A stretch of 64,000 nucleotides of DNA from Haladaptatus sp. DYF46 (GTDB lineage: Archaea > Halobacteriota > Halobacteria > Halobacteriales > Haladaptataceae). The stretch covers positions 1,116,001 to 1,180,000 of the forward strand of contig NZ_JAJFAY010000001.1 in assembly GCF_021083305.1 (NCBI RefSeq), written 5' to 3'. Within the stretch, counting starts at the first letter, position 1. Every line of letters starts with the position of its first letter. Shown here piece after piece: positions 1 to 7,794 of this stretch. A model generated the notes under the pieces. That model made no database searches. It was not told the origin of the DNA and saw only the letters and a list, made by a program, of their open reading frames with translations. The translations under genes were made by a program, and so were the position numbers.

Positions 1-73
1 GTATGATACCCATTGCGAACATCAGTACGACCATGCCGGAGAGGACGAGCAGGAGCAGTTCTTTTTCGGACAT
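1..73 (-). CDS. N-terminal fragment of a membrane protein (runs off the left edge)
   Basis: An ATG on the minus strand at 73 opens a frame that stays open to the first base of the window. The 24 visible residues begin MSEKELLLLVLSGMVV and are almost entirely hydrophobic after residue 5, so this is the first transmembrane segment or an uncleaved signal anchor. It is divergent from the small membrane protein gene at 95. Too little is visible to name a family. Many haloarchaeal small membrane proteins near respiratory oxidase genes look like this, but that is only a guess from style. Confidence 0.55.
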   Translation of the reverse strand, partial: MSEKELLLLVLSGMVVLMFAMGII

Positions 74-94
74 ACTCGGACTTAGCGCGTCTGG

Positions 95-400
95 ATGAAA
101 AGGCTAATCCTTGCCCTGTCGAAACGGTTTTTCGTGTCCTCTCGACTTCAGGGTCGCTCGCTCGTCATCGGTCTGTACGTCCTCATCGTCTCGTTCGCGG
201 GGTTCGTGGGCGTTCTCCTCGGTGCGTTCGGTCCGGACGACTTGCGCGCGGTCAAACTGCTCGGCGTTATCGAGTTACAACCGACGCCGGTCGGACTCGC
301 CATCTTCGGGATGGTGACCATCGGCCTTCTGCTCGGCGTCCTCCTCTCGTTGGTCGTGTTCGTCTCCGGGCGGTACGACGAGGCGCACCCGAAGGGATAA
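95..400 (+). CDS. Small two-helix membrane protein (cox-cluster/DUF7520-like)
   Basis: The product is a 101-residue protein with two clear membrane segments (about residues 22-45 and 66-92) joined by a polar loop, ending in a short charged tail. The pattern resembles small haloarchaeal proteins annotated as cox cluster protein (DUF7520); that assignment is from memory and is tentative. The first 13 residues are basic, and an in-frame GTG at 134 would give a shorter 88-residue product starting just before the first helix, so the start is uncertain. It is followed after 24 nt by the stress protein gene on the same strand. Confidence 0.65.
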   Translation: MKRLILALSKRFFVSSRLQGRSLVIGLYVLIVSFAGFVGVLLGAFGPDDLRAVKLLGVIELQPTPVGLAIFGMVTIGLLLGVLLSLVVFVSGRYDEAHPKG

Positions 401-424
401 GATGGTTGACTCTGATTTGTCACC

Positions 425-823
425 ATGTATCACGTCCTACTCGCGGTGGACGAAACCGAATCACGCGCGGTGGCACAGGCGAACGCTATCATCGACCTCC
501 CGGAGGCGAAGGCCGAAGTGCGGGTCACGCTTCTCCATTCCTTTACCGACAATCCGAGCGGTGCCTCCGCACCACAGGTAACGGGCGTTCGACGGGCGAA
601 GGACGCCCTCGAAGCCGCCGGAATCGAGACGGACATCGTCGAAGAGAGCGGAAACCCGGCGGACACCATCCTCGACGTCGCCGAAGAGCACGATGTCGAT
701 TGTATCTGCGTCGGCGGGCGCAAGCGCTCACCAGCGGGAAAAGCTCTCTTCGGTAGCGTCGCCCAATCGGTCATCCTGACCGCGAAGCGTCCCGTGCTCG
801 TCGCGGGCGAGGGTCAGCAGTAG
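425..823 (+). CDS. Universal stress protein, UspA family
   Basis: This 132-residue protein has the UspA fold order: an N-terminal MYHVLLAVD strand, a helix, and a C-terminal VDCICVGGRKRSPAGK stretch followed by LFGSVAQSVI. The G-x2-G-x9-G-S/T nucleotide-binding signature of ATP-binding Usps is present only in altered form (GGRKRS then FGSV), so ATP binding is plausible but not certain. Usp proteins are cytoplasmic dimers involved in stress and energy-state responses; the specific role here is unknown. It has a full-length single domain and stands alone, convergent with the liv/thioredoxin operon that ends at 905. Confidence 0.9.
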   Translation: MYHVLLAVDETESRAVAQANAIIDLPEAKAEVRVTLLHSFTDNPSGASAPQVTGVRRAKDALEAAGIETDIVEESGNPADTILDVAEEHDVDCICVGGRKRSPAGKALFGSVAQSVILTAKRPVLVAGEGQQ

Positions 824-904
824 ACGGCGAGGGCACGGCATACCGAAACAGCGGAGCGGTCGAGGCGGATGCGTCGAAAACGACCGGTGTTCGAAACGAT
901 GAAC

Positions 905-1564
905 TCAGTCGTAAACCGCCCGAAACGACTCCAGCAACGCGTCGGTTCCGACGCCCCCCGTCACCGTCTCCCGCCGCTCACCGTCGCGGAAACAGAGGAA
1001 CGACGGGGCCGCCGTCACCTCGAATTCGCGCCGGAACGCCACGACGTCGTCGCCGTCGATACCGGCGAACGCTACGTCGTCAGGGATTTCCGCCCGCAGT
1101 TGGGGTAGTTCGGCGGCAATCGCCTCACACGGTTCGCAGTCCCGTTTCCAGACCGAGACGATACAGACGGGATGTTCCGACAGGAAGTCCCGATACGTCT
1201 CGTCGGAGAGGTGGTCAACGTCGTCGGGAACCGGCGACGATGGACCGACTCCGGCGACCATTTCGGCCATCAGTCCCAGTTCCGCGTCCGAGTATTCGCT
1301 ATCCAAATGCGCGCGGAGCGCGAGGTAGTAGCTGAACCCGGCGCGGGTTACGTCGCTCTTCCGAGCCTCGTCACGCGAAACCCGGAACGTCTCGGCGACG
1401 CTCTCCTCGAACGCCTCGGGCGTGATGCTCGCGTAGGTGTCGTAATATATCGACCAGCGATGTTCGAAGTCGTCCGCGAGCGCGACGGTACCGTTCTCGA
1501 TAACGACGCCCTCCTCGATGAGGGCGTCGAACAGCGCATCCGGTCTATCGGTTTCAGACGCCAA
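905..1564 (-). CDS. Thioredoxin-like protein with an uncharacterised N-terminal helical domain
   Basis: Last gene of the liv operon. The C-terminal half (about residues 115-219) is a thioredoxin fold with the redox motif C-E-P-C at 143-146 and a cis-Pro region AAPSFLCF. The first ~110 residues are acidic and helical and match no domain I recognise. No ATG fits: the only upstream Met codon (1615) would overlap livF by 62 nt, whereas a TTG at 1564 overlaps it by 11 nt in the usual translational-coupling arrangement, so I chose 1564. It probably acts as a cytoplasmic disulfide reductase or chaperone. The link to the transporter is inferred only from gene order. Confidence 0.8.
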   Translation of the reverse strand: MASETDRPDALFDALIEEGVVIENGTVALADDFEHRWSIYYDTYASITPEAFEESVAETFRVSRDEARKSDVTRAGFSYYLALRAHLDSEYSDAELGLMAEMVAGVGPSSPVPDDVDHLSDETYRDFLSEHPVCIVSVWKRDCEPCEAIAAELPQLRAEIPDDVAFAGIDGDDVVAFRREFEVTAAPSFLCFRDGERRETVTGGVGTDALLESFRAVYD

Positions 1565-2300
1565 GATATCGCTCCCTCGTTTCGTCGTCGTCGCGGAGTT
1601 CGACCGCGGTACCATCGAAGACGATTTCCCCTTGGTCTACCACGTAGCATCGGTCGGCGAGTTTGATGGCGGCCGCCGCGTTCTGTTCGACCAGCAAGAT
1701 GGTCGTTCCGGTCTCGCTGATGCGTCGAATGGCGTCCTCCACGTTGGCGATTATCTGCGGTGCCAACCCCTCGTACGGTTCGTCCAACATCAACAGGTCG
1801 GTGTTCTGTTTCAGCGCCCTCGCGATGGCGAGCATCTGCTGTTCGCCGCCGGACAACGTTCCGGCTTTCTGGGTTTGCCGCTCCCGGAGGCGTTCGAACT
1901 CGTCGTACACGTCTTCGGTCGTCATGCCGACGTGTTCGACCTGCGGTATCGACCGTCCGACCGTGTTCGACTTGTTGTGAACGACCTCCGCGAGGTGGAG
2001 GTTCTCCTCGACGGTGAGGTTGGGGAAGACGCGACGCTCCTCGGGAACGAGCGAGATGCCCCGCGTGGAGATGTCCTCCGGTTCCATCGTGGTGATGTCC
2101 TCGTCCCTGAATCGAACCGACCCGCCGCGCACGTCCGGCGGGCGTGCGCCGGCGATACTCCGGAGCGTCGTCGTCTTGCCCGCGCCGTTACGCCCGAGGA
2201 GCGCACACACCTCGCCTTCCTCGACCCGCATCGTCACGTCACGCAAGATGTGGCTTTCCCCGTAGTAGGCGTCCACGTCTTCGAGGCCGAGCAGACTCAT
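1554..2300 (-). CDS. livF: Branched-chain amino acid-type ABC transporter, ATPase LivF
   Basis: A 248-residue ABC ATPase that energises uptake through the LivHM channel. Walker A is GRNGAGKT (36-43), the signature is LSGGEQ (149-154) and Walker B is LLMLDEP (169-175), followed by the VEQN switch segment typical of LivF. A 20-25-residue insertion around 108-130 precedes the signature. Its start overlaps the end of livG by 4 nt (ATGA), showing translational coupling. Substrate specificity is set by the binding protein, so leucine/isoleucine/valine is the family default, not proven here; urea or amides are alternatives. Confidence 0.93.
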   Translation of the reverse strand: MSLLGLEDVDAYYGESHILRDVTMRVEEGEVCALLGRNGAGKTTTLRSIAGARPPDVRGGSVRFRDEDITTMEPEDISTRGISLVPEERRVFPNLTVEENLHLAEVVHNKSNTVGRSIPQVEHVGMTTEDVYDEFERLRERQTQKAGTLSGGEQQMLAIARALKQNTDLLMLDEPYEGLAPQIIANVEDAIRRISETGTTILLVEQNAAAAIKLADRCYVVDQGEIVFDGTAVELRDDDETRERYLGV

Positions 2301-3055
2301 AGCTCGACACCTCCGAGATACGCCTCCTGAACCTCCGGATGGCCCTGAACCTCGTCCGGCGTCCCTTCCGTGATGACGCGCCCGCGGTTCAGCACGACGA
2401 TTCGATCGGAGACGTTGAACACGATCTCCATGTCGTGTTCGACAAGCAGGATTGTGAGGCCGAGTTCCTCCTTGACGCGCTCGATGAGATCCACGGTGGC
2501 GTGTGTCTCCTCCGGTGACATTCCGGCCGTGGGTTCGTCCATCAACAGCAGGTCGGGTTCGCTCGCCAGCGCGATACCGATTTCGAGGCGGCGTTTATCC
2601 CCGTACGGAAGGTCGGCGGCGGGAACCTCTCGCTGATCGAACAACCCGACCGAATCCAGCGTCTGGCGGGTCAGCGTGTCCACCTCGGAATATCGTCGCT
2701 GATGACGAAGGAAATTGAACCTGAACGACCCGTGTTCAGCCGCCAGCGCGGCGATACGGGCGTTTTCCTCGACGGTCAGGTCGGGGAAGATGGACGCGGT
2801 TTGGAACGATTTACTGATTCCGGACTGAACGACGTCGTGGGGTTCGAGGCCGGTTATCGATTCGCCCTTGAACCGAATATCGCCCGTCGTCGGGTCGAGC
2901 ATTCGCGTGATGAGGTTGATGAGCGTGGACTTCCCGGCCCCGTTCGGGCCGATGACGCTGACGCTCTCGTTTTCGTGAATTTCGAGGTCCACGTCGTCGA
3001 CGGCGACGAGACCGCCGAACTCCTTGGTGAGACCGTCGGTTTCTAAGAGCGTCAT
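2297..3055 (-). CDS. livG: Branched-chain amino acid-type ABC transporter, ATPase LivG
   Basis: The second ATPase of the importer, 252 residues. Walker A GPNGAGKST is at 36-44 and Walker B LLLMDEP at 169-175, with the D-loop TAGMSPEE. The signature is the degenerate LPYGDKRRLEI form usual for LivG, in place of LSGGQ. It works as a heterodimer with LivF on the cytoplasmic face of the LivHM channel. It overlaps livM by 1 nt and livF by 4 nt, inside a five-gene transport operon. Confidence 0.93.
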   Translation of the reverse strand: MTLLETDGLTKEFGGLVAVDDVDLEIHENESVSVIGPNGAGKSTLINLITRMLDPTTGDIRFKGESITGLEPHDVVQSGISKSFQTASIFPDLTVEENARIAALAAEHGSFRFNFLRHQRRYSEVDTLTRQTLDSVGLFDQREVPAADLPYGDKRRLEIGIALASEPDLLLMDEPTAGMSPEETHATVDLIERVKEELGLTILLVEHDMEIVFNVSDRIVVLNRGRVITEGTPDEVQGHPEVQEAYLGGVEL

Positions 3056-4188
3056 CAGTCGCTACCCTCCGGTTCCGCCTCGGTCGCGGGCCCCGAAATC
3101 ACGTCACGGACCCATCCCACGATTCCCCAGATACCCGTCGGGAAGAGCGCGATGACGGCGACGAAGATGAGCCCGAGGATGAGATGCCAGTACGGCGCAA
3201 TTGCAGGGTCGCTGCTGACAACGTTCTCCACGTAGAGATAGAGTCCGGCACCGAGCATCGGACCGACCATCGACCCGACGCCGCCGAGGACGGTCATGAC
3301 GACGATTTCGCCGCTCGTCGTCCAGTACAGCGATTCGACGGGAACGTACGACCCGTGAACGACGAAGAGGCTCCCGGCGACACCGGCGAACGTTCCCGAG
3401 AGGATGAACGCCATCAGCTTGTAGCGCCAGACGTTCAACCCGACGAACGACGCGCGTTGCTCGTTCTCCCGAATCGCCTTGAACACGAGTCCGTACGGCG
3501 AATGGAGGATTCGAACGATGGCGGCCACGCAGAGGACGGTGATGGCCCCGACGAACACGTAGAGCCAATCGCCGACCAGCGGGACCGGCGTATCGAGCGG
3601 GATCGACTCCGTCGCCGCGAACGCGTCGAGGAAGCCGAAGAGGTTTCCCACGTTCACGTCGGTGAAGCCGTTCTCCCCGTTCGTCAGGGACTGAAGGGGA
3701 GACAGGGCGAGGTAGTACGCCATCTGACCGAACGCGAGCGTCAAAATGGAGAAGTAGATGCCACCGCGCCGGAGCGAGATGAATCCCAGTATCCACGCCA
3801 ACAGCACGGCGAACAGGGTTCCGACCACGACCATGAGGATCGGACTGCCGTTCACGCTGGCGCTGAAGATTCCGGCGGCGTAGGCCGCACCGCCCCAGAA
3901 GGCGGCGTGACCGAACGACAACAGTCCCGTGTAACCGAGGAGCAGGTTGAAACCGAGCGCGAAGATACCCCAGATGAGGATGAGGGACGTCAGCCCCTGC
4001 CAGCCCTGAAAGAGGCCGCTGATGACCGGCGCACGGACGAACAGCCACGGGAAGAGCGCGACGGCGAGCACGGTGAAGCCGACGATGGAACGTTCGCTAC
4101 CGCCGAACCGATCCCACGTCGAAGCAACGTCCGACTCGATCATCGAGGGGCCGTCTTCGGTCGTCCGCTCGGACGTTTCGTCGCTCAT
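3055..4188 (-). CDS. livM: Branched-chain amino acid-type ABC transporter, permease LivM
   Basis: A 377-residue integral membrane protein with a soluble, acidic N-terminus of ~40 residues followed by about ten hydrophobic segments. Family landmarks include GYTGLLSFGHAAFWGGAAY near residue 85 and the conserved cytoplasmic loop AIRENEQRASFVGLNVWRYK, which contacts the ATPases. It pairs with LivH to form the channel. The N-terminal extension is typical of haloarchaeal LivM. It overlaps livH by 4 nt. Confidence 0.92.
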   Translation of the reverse strand: MSDETSERTTEDGPSMIESDVASTWDRFGGSERSIVGFTVLAVALFPWLFVRAPVISGLFQGWQGLTSLILIWGIFALGFNLLLGYTGLLSFGHAAFWGGAAYAAGIFSASVNGSPILMVVVGTLFAVLLAWILGFISLRRGGIYFSILTLAFGQMAYYLALSPLQSLTNGENGFTDVNVGNLFGFLDAFAATESIPLDTPVPLVGDWLYVFVGAITVLCVAAIVRILHSPYGLVFKAIRENEQRASFVGLNVWRYKLMAFILSGTFAGVAGSLFVVHGSYVPVESLYWTTSGEIVVMTVLGGVGSMVGPMLGAGLYLYVENVVSSDPAIAPYWHLILGLIFVAVIALFPTGIWGIVGWVRDVISGPATEAEPEGSD

Positions 4189-5147
4189 GGTGCAACCTCC
4201 TCGCTACCGAGCAGGCCCTGTGGCCGCGCCAGCAGGATGACGGCGGCGAGAACGTAGATTCCGACCTGTGACCACTGTGGTGCGACTGTGACCAACGACG
4301 AGAGGGTGAGTCCGATGAGAACACCGCCGACGACCGCGCCCCGGATACTCCCCACGCCGCCGATGACGACGACGAGGAAGGACGGGACGAGTACTTCCAT
4401 CCCGATGTTCGGATTTACCGCATACAGCGTCCCGCCGACGACACCGGCGATACCCGCGAGCGCCGCGCCGACCCCGAACACCATGAGGTACGGTCGGGTG
4501 ATTTTCACGCCGAGGAGGCGAACCATCTCGGCGTCACGGGTGCCCGCACGGACGACGAGGCCGAAGTCGGTGTACTCGATAAGCAAGTACACGAGCGCGA
4601 CCAGTACAGCGGTGATGGCGATGACGTAGAGACGCCAGATTCCGATGGTTCCCACCAGCGGCAGGTCGATGGGACCGCTCAACTGGAGTTCGAGCGGACC
4701 CAGACTGGTTTGAGCGGGACGAGCGAAATTGTAGCTCTGACCGCCGAACAGGATTTTAAACGCCTCTTGGACGACGATGGCGAGGCCGAACGTCAGCAGG
4801 ATTTGGTCGGTATCGGGGCGGTCGTAGAACGGTCTGGCGATGAACCGCTCCATGAGGAGACCGATCCCGAAGACGACTATCGGGACGATAACGAGCGCCG
4901 GGAGAAATCCCAACCCGAGGCCGACCTGTCCGTATCCCCACTCGGCCAACTTTCCGTCGGAAATGGTGATGTTGAGCGTGATGAGGAGTCCGAGATACGT
5001 CCCGATGAGGTACAATGCCCCGTGAGCGAAATTGACGAACTTCAGCGTACCGAGAACTATCGACAGCCCGATGGCAACCAATACGTAGATGGCCCCCTGC
5101 TGAAGTCCGTTTAACAGGACCGTCGCTAGTTGTGAAACGATGCTCAC
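4185..5147 (-). CDS. livH: Branched-chain amino acid-type ABC transporter, permease LivH
   Basis: A 320-residue permease with about eight membrane segments. It carries the family sequence LGTLKFVNFAHGALYLIGTY near residue 31, and the cytoplasmic loop RAGTRDAEMVRLLGVK before the last helices. It forms the heterodimeric channel with LivM. A purine-rich stretch (GAGGAGGG) lies 10-20 nt before the ATG, one of the few Shine-Dalgarno-like sites in the window. A 128-nt gap separates it from the upstream binding-protein gene. Confidence 0.92.
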   Translation of the reverse strand: MSIVSQLATVLLNGLQQGAIYVLVAIGLSIVLGTLKFVNFAHGALYLIGTYLGLLITLNITISDGKLAEWGYGQVGLGLGFLPALVIVPIVVFGIGLLMERFIARPFYDRPDTDQILLTFGLAIVVQEAFKILFGGQSYNFARPAQTSLGPLELQLSGPIDLPLVGTIGIWRLYVIAITAVLVALVYLLIEYTDFGLVVRAGTRDAEMVRLLGVKITRPYLMVFGVGAALAGIAGVVGGTLYAVNPNIGMEVLVPSFLVVVIGGVGSIRGAVVGGVLIGLTLSSLVTVAPQWSQVGIYVLAAVILLARPQGLLGSEEVAP

Positions 5148-5225
5148 GTCTTTCCCTCCTCGCGATGGTTAGATATCATGTATCCGTAATTCGTATCATT
5201 ACTGAATGTCATTCTCTATCATGGT

Positions 5226-5268
5226 GGTCACGTGCTACCGAACGGAAACGTCGGCGTGTATCGTGACC
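5226..5268 (-). other. Imperfect inverted repeat between the binding-protein and permease genes
   Basis: The arms GGTCACG (5226-5232) and CGTGACC (5262-5268) are perfectly complementary and enclose about 29 nt. In the transcript this would fold just after the stop codon of the binding-protein gene. It may be an attenuator or processing site that lets the receptor be made in excess over the channel; this is an inference from position. Confidence 0.3.
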
Positions 5269-5275
5269 GAATCGA

Positions 5276-6664
5276 TTATTCGTAGGAGCCGAGGTCACAC
5301 TTCGAGGCCGGACCCTGTCCGCACTCGTACCCGAGTTTGTCGCGGGAGGTGACTTGGACGATTTCGAAGTACTTCCCGGACTTCTGCTCCGATTTCGGCA
5401 GTCCCTTCACGACCGGCACCGCGCGCTGGGCTTGATGGTCGCACTTTCGCATCGTCTCCTGTTCCATCCCGAGATTGCTGTACTCGTGACCCTCGAGCTG
5501 TTTGATGACCTCCGGGGGATAGAACGTCCCGGCTCGCTCGGCCGCCGCCGCGTACTGGAGCGTTTGGGAATAGGCGAGCTGTGCCGGTCCCGACGGAACC
5601 CGTCCGTTGTACTCCTCCCCGAAGAACTTCGTGAACGAGTTCGAGGGCTCGTTGTCGATTTGTGAGTCCCATGCGACGGTACCGTAGATACCGTCGATCG
5701 CTCCGCCTGCGGCCTGCGCCATCGGACGGTTGTAGAGGGGCATCACGATTTCCATGTCCTGGTCCAGTCCCGCTTGGATAGCACCTTTGAGGGAGTTCGC
5801 ACCGTCCAGCCCGTAGTGGTTCAGGAACAGGGCGTCGGCTCCGGAGTTGGCCGCTTCCGAGAGGTACGAGGAGAAATCCTTCGTCCCAAGCGGCGTGGCG
5901 ACGCTGTTGACCTGCGACCAGCCCGCCTCTTCGAAGAATTTCTTCATCGAGGCCTGCTGGGTCTTCCCCCAACTGTAGTCGGCGTACAGTTGGTAGAATT
6001 TGAGGTCCTTTCCGTACTCCTTCGTCACCACGGGAGCGAGCGCCTGCCCCGTCATGTACGCGTTGAACATCTCGCGGAAACCGTATCGGTTGCAGTCCTT
6101 CCCCGTCGTATCGTTGGAGTGGGTGAGACAGGCCATGAACATCACCTTCTCCTTCTGACAGAGGCCTTGGACGGCGATGGCCACCGCACTCGACGAGCCA
6201 CCGGAGATCATCATGACGTTGTCACGGCTTATCATCCGCGATGCTTGCTTGCGGGCTTGGTCGGCGTCGGTTCCGGTGTCGCCGGTCACGTAATCGACCT
6301 GCTTGCCGAGAACGCCGTCGCCCGACAAGTCGTCCCAGCTATCGACCCAGCCGCCGCCGTTGTTCAGGTGCTTCACTGCCAACTTGTACGCTCGAAGTTC
6401 GTCCTTTCCCTCCGACGAATACGGACCGGACTGCGGAACGTTGAACCCCAACATCACTTTGTCACCCTCGACGGGATAGTTTCCAAGTGCCGGGTAGTCT
6501 TCATTACCACCGCCGTCGCCGCCGCCATCGCCGTCACCGCCGCCATCACCGCCGCTACCGTCGTCGCTCAGACAGCCAGTTAATCCCGCGATTCCTGCTG
6601 TGCCAGCCGCTCCGGCGACCTTGACGACATCTCGACGTGTTAGCTCATCTTTATCGTATGCCAT
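5276..6664 (-). CDS. Liv-type substrate-binding lipoprotein (Tat-exported)
   Basis: Extracellular solute receptor of the transporter, 462 residues from the ATG at 6664. A GTG at 6676 would add four residues and is less likely. The N-terminus has a twin-arginine signal (LTRRDVVKVAG) and a lipobox ending GLTGC, so it is exported folded and lipid-anchored. A Gly/Asp-rich linker follows, then a periplasmic-binding-protein type I fold (YPVEGDKVMLGFNVPQSGPY onwards; SGGSSSAVAIAV is the ligand-cleft region). The ligand could be a branched-chain amino acid, amide or related acid. It is the first gene of the operon. Confidence 0.9.
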   Translation of the reverse strand: MAYDKDELTRRDVVKVAGAAGTAGIAGLTGCLSDDGSGGDGGGDGDGGGDGGGNEDYPALGNYPVEGDKVMLGFNVPQSGPYSSEGKDELRAYKLAVKHLNNGGGWVDSWDDLSGDGVLGKQVDYVTGDTGTDADQARKQASRMISRDNVMMISGGSSSAVAIAVQGLCQKEKVMFMACLTHSNDTTGKDCNRYGFREMFNAYMTGQALAPVVTKEYGKDLKFYQLYADYSWGKTQQASMKKFFEEAGWSQVNSVATPLGTKDFSSYLSEAANSGADALFLNHYGLDGANSLKGAIQAGLDQDMEIVMPLYNRPMAQAAGGAIDGIYGTVAWDSQIDNEPSNSFTKFFGEEYNGRVPSGPAQLAYSQTLQYAAAAERAGTFYPPEVIKQLEGHEYSNLGMEQETMRKCDHQAQRAVPVVKGLPKSEQKSGKYFEIVQVTSRDKLGYECGQGPASKCDLGSYE

Positions 6665-6676
6665 ACTAACACCCAC

Positions 6677-6978
6677 CGATCAATCCGTAATAATAGTTAA
6701 CGTATTATTTCAGGACTGAAAAATGATATTATAAATGCCACTATAAATGGCGCGACGAGAAGAGTGTACGTTCTCGCCGCTTCGAAAGAACGTGCGACTG
6801 GCGCGTCTCGGTGCCACGACACCGCGTCGAGTTCGGGAAGGACGCCGACACGGGTTCCAATAGCATCTCATTCATCCTCGCATGCTAGTTGCTCGATTGG
6901 TAAGTCGGGGTGGTCGGGCGACTCTGGAAGTTTGGCAGGCGACAAAAAAGGCGACCGTCTCGATTTTGCGACGGTGAG
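6677..6978. other. Intergenic region between the acetate permease gene and the liv operon
   Basis: Both flanking genes are on the minus strand. The part next to the liv start is AT-rich and should hold its promoter. The rest is GC-rich with no convincing gene: the open frames here have shadow-like composition (Arg/Ser-rich) and no start context. Confidence 0.5.
6688..6698 (-). promoter_or_regulatory. Possible TATA box of the liv operon
   Basis: Read on the minus strand, an AT-rich run containing CTATTATTA lies about 25-30 nt before the ATG at 6664, in a stretch (6685-6745) far more AT-rich than its surroundings. Position fits a leaderless archaeal promoter. Confidence 0.35.
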
Positions 6979-7596
6979 TCAGTCCGCCGGTTGCGTCTTC
7001 CGACCCGATTTCGATTTGAGCGGCGGGCTTCCAAGCGGGATGACTTCCCTGTCGTACGCCCAGTTCGCTACCTCGGCGAAGCTGACGAACATCGCGTCGA
7101 GGCCAGTGAGGATGCCGACCCAGCCACCGGCGACGCCCAGCCAACCGATGCCGAGGTAGTCGCCGAAGCCGAGCAGGTAGAACGTGACCGAGAGCAGGAG
7201 AAACACGCTCCAGAGCGCCCAGTTGAGCTTGAACGTGGCGACCCACATGTATGTGGTGAAGACGCCCCAGAGGATGAGCGCCACTCCGAGGGTCGTCGTC
7301 GCGCCTTCCAAGCTTATCCAGCCGTTGCCGCTGAAAACGAGGAGCAACCCGAACCACCACCAGAACGCGCCGTAACTGGTGAACGCGACGGTACCGAAGG
7401 TGTTGCCCTCGCGATACTCGAGCATTCCCGCCAACAGTTGTATCGTTCCGCCGAACGCCAACGCGAGCGGAATGACGACCACTTCCCCGGCCGCGGGAAG
7501 CAGCTCTGCGTTTATCATGCTCAGCAACACCGTCGTCAACCCGAAGCCGACGAGTCCGAGCGGTGCCGGATTACCGGTTTTCGTGTTCGCGGGCAT
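6979..7596 (-). CDS. Acetate uptake transporter, GPR1/FUN34/YaaH (SatP) family
   Basis: A 205-residue membrane protein with six hydrophobic segments. The family signature NPAPLGLVGF sits at residues 9-18, and ASP/Gly-rich helices follow (GGTIQLLAGMLEYREGN, a second family hallmark). These proteins import acetate or succinate as anions with protons. The gene lies 198 nt downstream of the acetyl-CoA synthetase gene on the same strand, so uptake and activation of acetate are physically linked. A good Shine-Dalgarno-like GGGAGGGGAG precedes the ATG. The C-terminal ~15 residues are basic and unstructured. Confidence 0.9.
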   Translation of the reverse strand: MPANTKTGNPAPLGLVGFGLTTVLLSMINAELLPAAGEVVVIPLALAFGGTIQLLAGMLEYREGNTFGTVAFTSYGAFWWWFGLLLVFSGNGWISLEGATTTLGVALILWGVFTTYMWVATFKLNWALWSVFLLLSVTFYLLGFGDYLGIGWLGVAGGWVGILTGLDAMFVSFAEVANWAYDREVIPLGSPPLKSKSGRKTQPAD

Positions 7597-7794
7597 CTAG
7601 CTCCCCTCCCGAAGCGTGTCCGCTCCACGTAATCGTCCGTCGACTCCCCCGTAGACCGTTGCCTGTGTCCGATTTTCAATTGACATTCGTTATACTTTCT
7701 TCGTATTTGTTACCGGGCTTCAACATATAGTACTTGTCCAACGGACAAAATATTACCTCAAAAAACGGGAAAAATTCAGAACGGGTATCTATCG

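Noticed and set aside
6764..7159. A 131-codon frame in the region upstream of the liv operon.
   Set aside because: Ser/Arg/Pro-rich with no promoter or start context, and partly antisense to the acetate permease gene.
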